Shown: positions 34,476 through 43,490, numbered from the stretch's first letter. The stretch is 64,000 bases of DNA from Pseudomonas mandelii (GCF_900106065.1 NZ_LT629796.1:5239501-5303500), one strand, 5' to 3'. A program made the numbers and translations. Notes: generated from the sequence alone by a model not told the origin.

Positions 34476-35510
34476 ATGCAATACATTCGTCTGGGCCACT
34501 CTGGCCTGCAAGTCTCCCGCCTGTGCCTGGGCACTATGAACATGGGCACCCCGGATTGGAAACCGTGGATCTTCGATGAGAAGAAAAGCGAGCCGATCGT
34601 TGCGCACGCGCTGGACAACGGCGTGAATTTCATTGACCTCGCCGACTTCTATTCTGCCGGTGTCGGCGAGGAAGTGGTCGGGCGTATCGTCAAGCGCCTG
34701 GCCCGTCGCGAAGACCTGGTGATCACCACCAAAGTCGGTTACGGCACCCGCACCGGGATCAACGCCAGCGGTCATTCGCGTAAGCACATCATGGACAGCA
34801 TCGATGCCTCGTTAAAGCGTCTGAACATGGATTACGTCGATGTATTCATGCTGCATTACTTCGATGTGAACACCCCGGTCGAAGAAACCATGAGCGCCAT
34901 GAACGACATCGTGCGTTCCGGCAAGGCCCGCTACATCGGCGTGTCGACCATGCTTACCGGGCAACTTGCAAAGATCCTCATGGCTTGCGAGCGCAATGGT
35001 TGGGTCAAGCCGATCAACATGCAGCTGCAGCTCAATTGCGCTTACCGCGAAGAAGAGCGCGAGATGATTCCGTTCTGCCGCGATCAGGGCCTGGGCGTCT
35101 CGGTGTTCAGTCCTTTGGCTCGCGGGTTGTTGACCGGTGATGTGCAATCGACCCGCAACCAGACCGACTTCTTTACCCAACAGATGTACAGCGACGAAGC
35201 CTCGTTCCAGATCGCGCATTCGGTACAACGTGTGGCCCGTGCTCGTGGTGTATCCAACGCCCAGATCGCGCAGGCCTGGGTCGCCAACCATCCGGGCGTG
35301 GATTGCATGCTCGTGGGCGCCGACACCACTGAACAGTTCGACAGTGCCCTGGCGGCGTTGGAGACCAGGCTTGACGCCGAAGAACTGCAGGAACTGGAAC
35401 GCAACTACACCCCGTGCGACGTGATCAACGATTACACCGCCGGCAAGCGCATCTTGCGTTCGGCCCGTCCAGGTCTGGAACGCTTCAATCTGACCGAGGC
35501 TGTGGCATGA
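34476..35510 (+). CDS. Aldo/keto reductase
   Basis: 344 residues. Cytoplasmic NADPH-dependent AKR with the catalytic Asp and Tyr in FIDLADFYSAG, Lys in VITTKVGYG and His in FMLHYFDV. The C-terminal NADP-binding segment VDCMLVGADTTEQFD is present. It belongs to the YghZ/GPR-like group by length. Substrate is unknown. It sits 10 bp after fae and overlaps the following aldehyde dehydrogenase by four bases (ATGA), so the three act in one pathway, presumably handling an aldehyde that releases or resembles formaldehyde (inference). Confidence 0.9.
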   Translation: MQYIRLGHSGLQVSRLCLGTMNMGTPDWKPWIFDEKKSEPIVAHALDNGVNFIDLADFYSAGVGEEVVGRIVKRLARREDLVITTKVGYGTRTGINASGHSRKHIMDSIDASLKRLNMDYVDVFMLHYFDVNTPVEETMSAMNDIVRSGKARYIGVSTMLTGQLAKILMACERNGWVKPINMQLQLNCAYREEEREMIPFCRDQGLGVSVFSPLARGLLTGDVQSTRNQTDFFTQQMYSDEASFQIAHSVQRVARARGVSNAQIAQAWVANHPGVDCMLVGADTTEQFDSALAALETRLDAEELQELERNYTPCDVINDYTAGKRILRSARPGLERFNLTEAVA

Positions 35511-36940
35511 GCGCACTGATCCGTAACGGCAATTACATCGACGGCCAGTGGTCCAGCGATGGTCCGACTTACCCGGTTTTCAACCCGGCGAACGGGGAGT
35601 TAATCACCGACGTACAAAAAGCCGGAGCAGAGGAAACTTGCCTGGCCATCGACGCCGCCAATCGTGCCTTGCCTGCCTGGCGCAAATTGACCGCCAAGGA
35701 GCGCAGCCAGAAGCTCAAGCGCTGGAGCGAGTTGATGTTGAGCAACCAGAAGGACCTGGCCACGTTGCTCAGTCGCGAACAGGGCAAACCGCTGGCTGAA
35801 GCCATGGGCGAAGTCGTCTACGCCGCAAGCTTTCTGGAGTGGTTCGCTGAAGAAGCCAAGCGCGCCTATGGCGACGTTATACCGAGCCACAAGGCAGACG
35901 CGCGGATCATCGTGGTCAAGGAAGCCATTGGCGTGGTCGCGGCAATCACCCCGTGGAATTTCCCGCTGGCCATGGTCACCCGCAAAGTCGGCCCGGCATT
36001 GGCGGCGGGTTGCACGATGATTCTCAAGCCCTCGGAAGAAACGCCTTTGTCGGCGTTTGCCCTGGCCGTATTGGCCGAGCAGGCGGGCATACCGGCCGGT
36101 GTGTTTAACGTTGTTTCTGGTGACGCGGTCGCGATTGGCGGGGCACTGCAAGCCTCCGGCATTGTGCGCAAGCTGTCCTTCACCGGCTCCACCCGCACCG
36201 GCAAACTGCTGATGCGCCAGGCCGCCGACACCCTGAAAAAAGTCTCTCTGGAACTGGGTGGCAACGCGCCGTTCATTGTCTTCGACGACGCCGACCTGAA
36301 CGCGGCCGTGAAAGGCGCCATGGCCTCGAAATTTCGCAACACCGGGCAAACCTGCGTCTGCGTGAACCGCTTCTTCATTCAGGACGGCGTGTACGAAGCC
36401 TTCACCGGCAAACTCGCCGAAGCCGTGGCGGCCATGCGCGTTGGCAGCGCACTGGATGGTGAAACCGAACAAGGTCCGTTGATCAACGCTGCGGCGCTGG
36501 CGAAGGTCGAACTGCATGTCGGCGATGCCTTGGAGAAGGGCGCCCAGCTGTTGTGCGGTGGCCGTCGCCACGCGCTCGGAGGCACATTTTATGAGCCGAC
36601 CATCCTCGCCGAAGCCAACAGCGACATGCTCATCGCCCAGGACGAGACCTTCGGGCCGGTGGCGGCGTGCTTCCGCTTCAAGGACGAAGCCGAAGTGCTG
36701 CAAAAGGCCAACGACACGCCCTACGGCTTGTCGGCTTATTTCTACAGCCGCGATATCGGCCGCGTCTGGCGCATGGCCGAAGGCCTGGAAGCCGGCATGG
36801 TCGGAATCAACGAAGGGATCATTTCCACGGAAGTGGCGCCGTTCGGTGGCATCAAGGAATCGGGCCTGGGGCGTGAGGGTTCGAAGTACGGTCTGGATGA
36901 CTACCTGGAAATCAAATACCTGCTGATGGGTGGCCTTTAA
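35507..36940 (+). CDS. Aldehyde dehydrogenase (GabD-like succinate-semialdehyde type)
   Basis: 477 residues with the arrangement of GabD-type NAD(P)-dependent dehydrogenases. PWNFP is at 149-153, the cofactor-binding KPSEETP at 174-180, catalytic E249 in LELGGNAPF and C283 in NTGQTCVCVNRF. The start overlaps the aldo/keto reductase stop as ATGA; an upstream open frame is a shadow of that gene. It would oxidise a semialdehyde generated in the fae/AKR pathway. The true substrate is not readable, and succinate semialdehyde is only the nearest family label. Confidence 0.88.
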   Translation: MSALIRNGNYIDGQWSSDGPTYPVFNPANGELITDVQKAGAEETCLAIDAANRALPAWRKLTAKERSQKLKRWSELMLSNQKDLATLLSREQGKPLAEAMGEVVYAASFLEWFAEEAKRAYGDVIPSHKADARIIVVKEAIGVVAAITPWNFPLAMVTRKVGPALAAGCTMILKPSEETPLSAFALAVLAEQAGIPAGVFNVVSGDAVAIGGALQASGIVRKLSFTGSTRTGKLLMRQAADTLKKVSLELGGNAPFIVFDDADLNAAVKGAMASKFRNTGQTCVCVNRFFIQDGVYEAFTGKLAEAVAAMRVGSALDGETEQGPLINAAALAKVELHVGDALEKGAQLLCGGRRHALGGTFYEPTILAEANSDMLIAQDETFGPVAACFRFKDEAEVLQKANDTPYGLSAYFYSRDIGRVWRMAEGLEAGMVGINEGIISTEVAPFGGIKESGLGREGSKYGLDDYLEIKYLLMGGL

Positions 36941-36953
36941 GGTCTCAAACTCC

Positions 36954-36981
36954 TGTGGGCGCGAGCGGGCTCGCGCCCACA
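36954..36981. repeat. Perfect REP hairpin
   Basis: 13-bp perfect arms (TGTGGGCGCGAGC and its complement) around GG, 13 bp after the dehydrogenase stop. It could lower read-through into the MFS gene 50 bp downstream. Confidence 0.75.
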
Positions 36982-37030
36982 CAAGTTAACGGTTTCATTT
37001 CTCCGTCAATAACAACAATGGGAGACGCAC

Positions 37031-38395
37031 ATGTCCGTTCAACCAACAAAAATCGACGACCTGCCCATCGGGCGCTTTCACCTGAAAATCGCCGGCCTGA
37101 CCTTCGGCGCGCACTTTACCGATGGCTACATCCTTGGCCTGATCGGTATTGCATTCACATTGCTCAGTCCACAGATGCAGCTTGATGCGTTCTGGCAAGG
37201 GTTGATCGGTGCTTCGGCCTTGATCGGGCTGTTTCTCGGTAGTCTGTTTTTCGGCTGGATTTCCGACAAAGTGGGGCGGCAGAAAATCTTCCTGGTCAGC
37301 TTCGTGCTGATCACCCTCGCTTCTTTGATGCAGTTCTATGCGGAAACGGCGATGGGGTTATTTCTCTGCCGAGTGTTGATCGGCATCGGGTTGGGCGGTG
37401 ATTTCAGCGTCGGTCACGCCATGTTGGCCGAGTTTGCACCGAAGAAACATCGCGGTGTGCTGCTGGGATCATTCAGCGTGATCTGGACCTTCGGATACGT
37501 CGCTGCGACATTCGTCGGCACCGCCATGCTCAGCCTGGGCGACGATGCCTGGCGCTGGATGCTGGCTTCGTCGGCCATTCCGGCAGCGTTGATCCTAATT
37601 GCCCGCATTGGCACGCCAGAGTCGCCGCGCTGGTTGGTGAATCAGGGCCGAATCGCCGAGGCACGAGCGATCGTCAAGAAGCACTTGGGCGACAACATTG
37701 AACTCGACGAAACCCGATCCACCGAAACCCGTTCCGGCTACGCCGTGCTGTTCAGCCGTGAATACCGCAAACGCACCGCGTTCAATTGCCTGTTCTTCGT
37801 CTGCATCGTGATGCCGTACTTCGCCATTTACACCTTTCTGCCGTCGATTCTGCAGAAAATGGGCCTGGCCGAAGGTTTTGGCACCGAACTGATGCTGAAC
37901 ATGCTGCTGATCCTCGGTGCGCTGATCGGGATCTGGTGCACGATCAAATTCTCCCGCCGGGGGTTCCTGATCAACTCGTTCATTATTCTGGCCGTTGCGT
38001 TGTTCGGGTTGGCGGTGTTGCCGAGTAGCGCTGCGTTCTTGATGGTGTTGGTGTTTGGCTTGTTTACCCTGGTGTTGTCCGCGGTCAGCAACCTGGTGGG
38101 CGTGTTCCCGGCCGAGAGCTTTCCCACCGAAGTGCGGGCCAGCGGGATTGGCCTGGCGACCGCGGTCAGCCGTTTGGGCTCGGCAGTGAGTACGTTCCTG
38201 TTGCCGGTGAGCGTAGCGGGGATTGGCCTGAGCCCGACGATGGGCATTCTGGCGGCGATTCTGGCGCTGGGTGCGTTGCTGTCCTGGGCTTGGGCGCCGG
38301 AGACTAAATCGTTGACGCTGAGCCAGGCGTGCAAGGCGCAGAGTCCGGTAGAGGGTGGGGCAACGGTGGCAGTGAAGGCAGTTGCCCCGGTTTAA
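37031..38395 (+). CDS. MFS transporter (sugar/organic-acid porter type)
   Basis: 454 residues with 12 predicted helices. The signature between helices 2 and 3 is GWISDKVGRQK and a second one is seen in the PESPRWLVNQGR motif typical of the sugar-porter/aromatic-acid-symporter branch. It probably imports the substrate of the fae-AKR-dehydrogenase cluster. GGGAG lies eight bases upstream of ATG. The convergent LysR gene 63 bp downstream is a candidate regulator. Confidence 0.87.
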   Translation: MSVQPTKIDDLPIGRFHLKIAGLTFGAHFTDGYILGLIGIAFTLLSPQMQLDAFWQGLIGASALIGLFLGSLFFGWISDKVGRQKIFLVSFVLITLASLMQFYAETAMGLFLCRVLIGIGLGGDFSVGHAMLAEFAPKKHRGVLLGSFSVIWTFGYVAATFVGTAMLSLGDDAWRWMLASSAIPAALILIARIGTPESPRWLVNQGRIAEARAIVKKHLGDNIELDETRSTETRSGYAVLFSREYRKRTAFNCLFFVCIVMPYFAIYTFLPSILQKMGLAEGFGTELMLNMLLILGALIGIWCTIKFSRRGFLINSFIILAVALFGLAVLPSSAAFLMVLVFGLFTLVLSAVSNLVGVFPAESFPTEVRASGIGLATAVSRLGSAVSTFLLPVSVAGIGLSPTMGILAAILALGALLSWAWAPETKSLTLSQACKAQSPVEGGATVAVKAVAPV

Positions 38396-38414
38396 CAGAC
38401 GGTCAAAGTCCCAA

Positions 38415-38442
38415 TGTGGGAACGAGCAAGCTCGCTCCCACA
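38415..38442. repeat. REP element between convergent MFS and LysR genes
   Basis: Near-perfect palindrome TGTGGGAACGAGC/GCTCGCTCCCACA with one mismatch, 19 bp after the MFS stop. It may serve as the transcript end for either gene. Confidence 0.75.
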
Positions 38443-38458
38443 AGGAACGTCGATGGCC

Positions 38459-39334
38459 TCAGGGATTACTGACCCGTTCCAGCCACTGCCTGAACAACCG
38501 TACTTTCGACAATCCTTGCTTGTCGTTCGCCACATCCAGCCAATACCCATACGGCCCGACCACTTCCACCGGGGTGATCGGCAACAAACTGCCATGGGCC
38601 AGTTCCTTCTCGATCATTTGCCGGTCAATCACCGCCAACCCGCCGCCAGCCAATGCCGTGTGAATCACCTGGTCCAAGGTGCTGAATTCCAGCCCCTGAG
38701 CGGCATCCACATCGTCCCGTCCCATCGCCGCCAACCAGTTCTCCCAGACCTTCAATCGCTTGCCGTCGTGCAAAATGTGCAGCAATGGAAATTGGCGCAG
38801 GTCCGGCGGTTGCCCGTCGCTGAAGAGCTCCGGGCTGGCCACCGCGATGTGCCGTTCCATCACCAGTAACTGACTGCTGCAATGACTGGCGGTGTCGAGG
38901 CCGAAGCGGATGTGGCAATCGATGTCCGCGAGGTTGTCGTGGCCGGTCTGATTGGTCACGCTCAGGCTGATGTCCGGATAACGCTGGCAGAATTCGCGCA
39001 GATGCGCCGACAACCAGCGTGTCGCCCAGGTGGGTGGGGCAAGAATGCGCAGACGCTGGCGCAGGTTGGGTACACGCACGGCTTGCAAGGCCCGTTCGAT
39101 ATGATCGAAGGCTTCCGTCAGGTGGGGGGAGAGGGCGATGCCTGCTTCGGTCAATGACAAACCCTGGGGCGTGCGGATAAAGAGCGCTACGCCGAGGTAG
39201 TCTTCGAGTTGTTTGATTTGGCGGCTGACGGCACCCTGGGTGACGTTCAGCCCCAGCGCGGCCTGGCTGAAGCTGCGATGCCGCGCAACCTCTTCGAAGA
39301 CGCGCAGCATGTTGAGCGAGGGCAGTTGTCGCAT
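38459..39334 (-). CDS. LysR-type regulator (GcvA-like)
   Basis: 291 residues. The helix-turn-helix (about 6-65) shows NMLRVFEEVARHRSFSQAA and VTQGAVSRQIKQLEDYLG, the GcvA-type pattern. The effector domain follows from about 93. ATG at 39334 starts the conserved part; the frame is open for 47 more codons upstream without protein-like sequence. It is convergent with the MFS gene of the fae cluster and upstream in the same direction as the porin gene end, so its target cannot be fixed from position. It is a paralogue of the LysR at 40912. Confidence 0.85.
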   Translation of the reverse strand: MRQLPSLNMLRVFEEVARHRSFSQAALGLNVTQGAVSRQIKQLEDYLGVALFIRTPQGLSLTEAGIALSPHLTEAFDHIERALQAVRVPNLRQRLRILAPPTWATRWLSAHLREFCQRYPDISLSVTNQTGHDNLADIDCHIRFGLDTASHCSSQLLVMERHIAVASPELFSDGQPPDLRQFPLLHILHDGKRLKVWENWLAAMGRDDVDAAQGLEFSTLDQVIHTALAGGGLAVIDRQMIEKELAHGSLLPITPVEVVGPYGYWLDVANDKQGLSKVRLFRQWLERVSNP

Positions 39335-39453
39335 GGGAGATGGCTCCGCACCTGCCTCGGGTGTCACGTCGGGCCGGTTTATTATTTTTGGATTGTTTGA
39401 GCGGCCTATCTGACTATCAGGAGGGGGCTGATGCAAGTGTTGTCTGGACGGGC

Positions 39454-39522
39454 GTCTTCGCGGGCGAGCCCGCACCCACAGGTTCGGTGATCCTTGTGGG
39501 CGCGAGCTGGCTGGCGAGGGTG
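39454..39522. repeat. Degenerate REP pair
   Basis: Two imperfect REP-like palindromes (GCGGGCGAGCCCGC and TGTGGGCGCGAGCTGGCTGGCG) lie between the LysR and porin genes. They are more diverged than the other copies. Confidence 0.55.
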
Positions 39523-39547
39523 CCCTCAGACGCCCGAAAACGCCTGA

Positions 39548-40726
39548 TCAGAAGTAATAGCCGATGTTCATATACAGCTGGTTTTCCCACTGGTCGCTAC
39601 CACCCGCCCCCAGGCTCTGGGTGTAGCTGCTGCCTCCGATGTAGGGGTCGTTCTTGCCGTAGATCCACTCCGTCGCGACCCACAGTTTGCTCAGTGAGAA
39701 CGAAGTTCCGAGGATCACCCGTTGCGAGGTCTTGAAATCGTCGGCGGATTTATCGAAGGCACTGTAGTTGACGTACAGCTTCACGCCGCTGACCTGATCG
39801 AACAGGTATTTGCCGGCCACGTCATAACTCACATCTGCCACGTACAGATTGCCGCGACTGGCAACGTTGTAGGTGCCGTCATAACCACCCAGCGTCACCA
39901 CTTCATCGGTCCCCGGATTGCGCGGTGACATCTGCTGTCGCGCTGCTTGCAGCTGCACGCCCCAGGGGCCGTTCTTGCCCAGGTAATGCACGGCCACTGC
40001 GTTGCGGCGCCCGTCATTGTGAGTGTCTTTGTTCTCCAGGGACGAGGTCAGACCGGAGAGCCCGACTTCGGATTTCCATGGCCCCAGGTCCAGTGCCTTG
40101 GCGACTCGCAGCACGACGGTGTTGCGTTCCTGGTTATCGCTGCCGTCGGCGACGTAGCTGTCTGCCTCGGACACTACGCTGGAGAATGTCACGCCTTTGC
40201 TGGTGCCTTTGCCTTGCCATGCCGGGCGCAAGTAGTAGCCAGCCTGCAGGTTCCAGTCACCGCTTTGCTGAATGTACCTGGCGCCGATCTGTTGTACATC
40301 TTCCAGGCCGATAACGTTGCCCAGGGTTTCGTAGAAGGTACTGCCGAAGTACGGCTGCAAGCCGAATGGCACGGTGTCCAGCCCCACGTGCACTTGCTGC
40401 TCGGGGTTGAACTTGTAGCCGACCCACGCAAGTTTGGCGAATTGGATATCGCCATAGTCTTTAGTGTACTGATAGGGATAGGAGCGCCCGTAGAAACGGT
40501 ATTGAGCCTCGCCGATCCAGGTGTCGGAGTTGTACTTGGCGCTGAGGAACACGGTGTCCAGGCCGAACTTCTGAATGTCGCGATCCGGGTCGTAATCCCA
40601 CCGGGCGCGAATCGCGCCGCCCAGGTCGAGGTTGTCAGTGACCTGTACCGCCATGGCAGGGGCGGCAAAGGAGCAGAGCAAAGCAAGGAAAGACGGACTA
40701 AGGCGCAGGGAATCAGGGAAATGCAT
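39548..40726 (-). CDS. Outer-membrane porin
   Basis: 392 residues with a signal peptide (about 1-26, ending PAMA). The mature part consists of alternating amphipathic strands and ends in phenylalanine (LYMNIGYYF), the signature recognised by the BAM complex. It probably forms a channel for the substrate of the neighbouring aldehyde-dehydrogenase/MFS/dehydratase cluster. It is divergent from the LysR gene at 40912. Its promoter carries the 73-bp module also present before the aldehyde dehydrogenase at 41976, so the two units are probably co-regulated. It is not clearly OprD or OprB. Confidence 0.85.
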   Translation of the reverse strand: MHFPDSLRLSPSFLALLCSFAAPAMAVQVTDNLDLGGAIRARWDYDPDRDIQKFGLDTVFLSAKYNSDTWIGEAQYRFYGRSYPYQYTKDYGDIQFAKLAWVGYKFNPEQQVHVGLDTVPFGLQPYFGSTFYETLGNVIGLEDVQQIGARYIQQSGDWNLQAGYYLRPAWQGKGTSKGVTFSSVVSEADSYVADGSDNQERNTVVLRVAKALDLGPWKSEVGLSGLTSSLENKDTHNDGRRNAVAVHYLGKNGPWGVQLQAARQQMSPRNPGTDEVVTLGGYDGTYNVASRGNLYVADVSYDVAGKYLFDQVSGVKLYVNYSAFDKSADDFKTSQRVILGTSFSLSKLWVATEWIYGKNDPYIGGSSYTQSLGAGGSDQWENQLYMNIGYYF

Positions 40727-40763
40727 GGGGCCACTCTCGGTTATTTTTATTAGAGATGCCGGC

Positions 40764-40836
40764 CAGTCTTGCGATGAGCGATGCGTTGAACAAACGATAA
40801 AAAATGTGAGAGAACCTTCGCCAAATGCATGTTACT
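40764..40836 (-). promoter_or_regulatory. 73-bp conserved promoter module, porin copy
   Basis: On the minus strand: AGTAACATGCATTT, 24 bases, ATCGTTTGTTCAACGC, 11 bases, CAAGACTG. The second block and the last one contain a TTGTTC -35 and an AAGACT -10 with a 17-base spacer. It ends 37 bp before the porin start. An almost identical module precedes the aldehyde dehydrogenase gene at 41976. Confidence 0.75.
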
Positions 40837-40911
40837 GAGAAAATCCTGTAGGACAATGCGCGGCGGGCATGGGATGCTTTGCGTCTTGTCACCCTAATTG
40901 AGTGCCTTTCC

Positions 40912-41844
40912 ATGAAACGCAAAATGCCCGGCCTCAACGCGCTTAAAGCCTTTGAAGTGGCCGGCAGCACGGGCAGCTTCACCCGCGCCGCCGAGCTGTT
41001 GAACGTGACCCAGAGCGCTGTCAGCCGCCAGGTGCGTCAGCTGGAGGAACAGCTCGACGAGAGTTTGCTGGAGCGGCGACACCATCACCTCGAACTGACC
41101 AGTGCCGGTCGGATCTTGCTGCGGGCGCTGCATCAATCCTTCGACAAAATCGAACTGACGGTGCGCAGCATCCAGCAGAAAACCCATTCCAATCGCCTGC
41201 ACATCAACGCGCCTCCCACCTTCACCAATCGCTGGCTGATGCCGCGTCTGGGGCGTCTGCGCGAGAAGCATCCGGAACTGGAATTAAGCATCACCACGCG
41301 TTTGCAGGACAGCCTGGCCGAAACCAGCACACTGGACTGCGCGATCCGGTTCGGCGATGGCGAATGGGATGGCCTGGACAGTTCGCTGCTGATCCAGGAG
41401 CGCCATATCGCGGTGTGTGCTCCGTCCTTGTATGCGCGGGAGTGGAGCGGGCAGGGCATCGACCTCAATCGCCTGACCTTGCTGCATGTACTGGCCCGGG
41501 AAGACCAACGCTACCTGACCTGGAAACATTGGCTGGACGCCGCGCGTATCACCGGTGTCGACACCCAGGGCGGGTACGAATTCGACCTGCTGGACCTGGC
41601 GATCCGCGCGGCGATCGACGGCCTGGGAATCACCATCGCCGACTGGCACATGGTTGCTTCGGAATTGGCCAGCGGGCAGTTGACCCAGGTACTCAACGTG
41701 CATGTCGACGGCCATCAATCCTACTGGCTCGTCACTCGGCCGGAGCAAACACTGATGCCGCAATTACAAGTGTTCAGTCAGTGGCTCCAGGAAGAGATCT
41801 GGTTGGCGCACAGGCAGCTCGAGCCGTCGACCGCCGCCAGCTGA
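40912..41844 (+). CDS. LysR-type regulator (GcvA-like), local regulator of the porin/dehydrogenase regulon
   Basis: 310 residues. The helix-turn-helix (about 8-68) has LNALKAFEVAGSTGSFTRAA and VTQSAVSRQVRQLEEQL, shown here in pieces; the effector domain runs from about 97 to 300. It is flanked by two copies of the 73-bp promoter module: one drives the porin away from it, the other drives the aldehyde dehydrogenase operon downstream. This strongly suggests that it binds both. ATG at 40912 is chosen at the start of the conserved region; its ribosome site is weak. Confidence 0.87.
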   Translation: MKRKMPGLNALKAFEVAGSTGSFTRAAELLNVTQSAVSRQVRQLEEQLDESLLERRHHHLELTSAGRILLRALHQSFDKIELTVRSIQQKTHSNRLHINAPPTFTNRWLMPRLGRLREKHPELELSITTRLQDSLAETSTLDCAIRFGDGEWDGLDSSLLIQERHIAVCAPSLYAREWSGQGIDLNRLTLLHVLAREDQRYLTWKHWLDAARITGVDTQGGYEFDLLDLAIRAAIDGLGITIADWHMVASELASGQLTQVLNVHVDGHQSYWLVTRPEQTLMPQLQVFSQWLQEEIWLAHRQLEPSTAAS

Positions 41845-41873
41845 TTCCCGCAGGGAAACTCACTCGTCTATGG

Positions 41874-41946
41874 AGTAACCTGCATTTTTAGCATGTTACA
41901 TCGCTCAATAAATCGTTTGTTCAACGCCATTCAGATGCCAAGACTG
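41874..41946 (+). promoter_or_regulatory. 73-bp conserved promoter module, aldehyde dehydrogenase copy
   Basis: AGTAACCTGCATTT, 24 bases, ATCGTTTGTTCAACGC, 11 bases, CAAGACTG: the same blocks and spacers as in the porin promoter, with one change in the first block. The upstream part here includes a LysR-like dyad, GTAACCTGC-N7-GCATGTTAC (41875-41899, 8 of 9 arm pairs). It ends 29 bp before the dehydrogenase start. Same -35/-10 candidates as the other copy. Confidence 0.75.
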
Positions 41947-41975
41947 CAAGCACTGGATAAAAACAACGATGGGCG

Positions 41976-43406
41976 ATGCACATGCGAATCGAGCGAAATT
42001 TTGTTAACGGTCACTTTGTCGAACCTGCCAGCGAGGCGCTGATCGCGGTGTACAACCCGGCGACCGAAGCCTTGGTGGGGCACGTCTCGGCGGCCACGGC
42101 CGATGAAACCACGGCTGCGGTCAACGCGGCCGCCGCCGCGCAGAAATCCTGGGGGAAACTCACCAGCATTGAGCGCGCCGAACACTTGCGTTCGTTGGCC
42201 GACGCCCTTGACGCCTGCGCCGACCACATCGGTGAAGCCCTGGCTGCCGAATCCGGCAAGAGTGTCGCCGACGCCAGTAATGAAGCCCGTTATGCCGCAC
42301 AGATCACCCGTTATCACGCCGAGTGGGCGCGCCGGATCGAAGGCGAGATCATTCCCAGCGACAGCCCGAACGAAAACCTGTTCCTGCACCGTGAACCGAT
42401 TGGCGTGGTCGCGTGCCTGATTCCGTTCAACTACCCGGTCTACACCTTGCTGCGCAAAATCGCCCCGGCGCTGATTGCCGGCAACACCGTGGTCGTGCGC
42501 CCGAGCAACAACACCCCGACCTCGGCATTCGAGATCGCCAAGGCGGTGCAGCAATCCGGCCTGCCGGACGGTGTGGTGAATATCCTGACCATGGATCACG
42601 CCACGGCCGCTGTCTTATGCACCCACAAGGTTGTCGGTCTGATCACCCTGACCGGTAGCGTCAACGCCGGGCGCATCGTGCTCGATTACTGCAAGGCCAA
42701 CATTGCCAAGCCGTCGCTGGAACTGGGCGGCAAGACGCCGGCGATCATTGAGGCCGACGCCGACCTGGAAGCCGCCGCTTCTGCAATCGTCGCCTCCAAG
42801 ACCACCCACTGTGGCCAGTTATGCACGGCCGTAGAGCGGGTTTACGTACAGGAAAGCGTTTATGACGAATTCCTCGTACTGCTCAAAGCCAAAATGGGCG
42901 CGGTGAAATCCGGCAATCGCGCGACCGATGCCAGCTTGATGGGGCCATTGGTCAGCGCCAGTGCGCAGCAGAACATCCACCAGATGGTCGAACGTGCCAT
43001 CGCCGACGGTGCTGTACTGGAAACAGGCGGTTTTATCCCGCAAGGCAGCGGTCATTTTTATCCGGCGACGCTGCTCAGCGGCTGCCGCCAGGACATGGAA
43101 ATCGTTCAAGAGGAAATCTTCGGCCCGGTGTTGCCGGTCCTCAAGTACCGCGACATCGACGAAGCGCTGGCCATGGCCAACGACCATCAGTTCGGCCTGT
43201 CTTCGGTGCTGTACACCGAGAATTACCGCACCACGATGAAAGTCGCCAACGCCATTGAAGCCGGCGAGTTGTACGTCAATCGCACGCCGGCCGATCCTTA
43301 CCAGGGCTTCCACGCCGGCTGGAAATGCTCCGGTCTGGGCGGCGATGACGGCAAGCACGGCATGCTCGAATTCACTCAGACCCGTCTTGTGGTCATGAAG
43401 TACTGA
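41976..43406 (+). CDS. Aldehyde dehydrogenase (AldA/lactaldehyde-type)
   Basis: 476 residues. Catalytic E249 is in LELGGKTP and C283 in HCGQLCTAVERV, with the CLIPFNYP cofactor region at 147-154. The usual cofactor-binding lysine of KPSE is replaced by arginine (VVVRPSNNTP, R175), an unusual substitution. It is closest in pattern to lactaldehyde/glycolaldehyde dehydrogenases. It is the first gene of a plus-strand cluster with an MFS transporter, an enolase-superfamily dehydratase and a GMC oxidoreductase, fitting oxidation of a sugar or sugar-alcohol derivative. Confidence 0.87.
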   Translation: MHMRIERNFVNGHFVEPASEALIAVYNPATEALVGHVSAATADETTAAVNAAAAAQKSWGKLTSIERAEHLRSLADALDACADHIGEALAAESGKSVADASNEARYAAQITRYHAEWARRIEGEIIPSDSPNENLFLHREPIGVVACLIPFNYPVYTLLRKIAPALIAGNTVVVRPSNNTPTSAFEIAKAVQQSGLPDGVVNILTMDHATAAVLCTHKVVGLITLTGSVNAGRIVLDYCKANIAKPSLELGGKTPAIIEADADLEAAASAIVASKTTHCGQLCTAVERVYVQESVYDEFLVLLKAKMGAVKSGNRATDASLMGPLVSASAQQNIHQMVERAIADGAVLETGGFIPQGSGHFYPATLLSGCRQDMEIVQEEIFGPVLPVLKYRDIDEALAMANDHQFGLSSVLYTENYRTTMKVANAIEAGELYVNRTPADPYQGFHAGWKCSGLGGDDGKHGMLEFTQTRLVVMKY

Positions 43407-43490
43407 TCCACCTGCAACACGCCTCACGCATCACCTATAAAAACAATTATCAGGGGCGTCCGGACCACCGGGCTGCCCGAGGTCTTCCAG

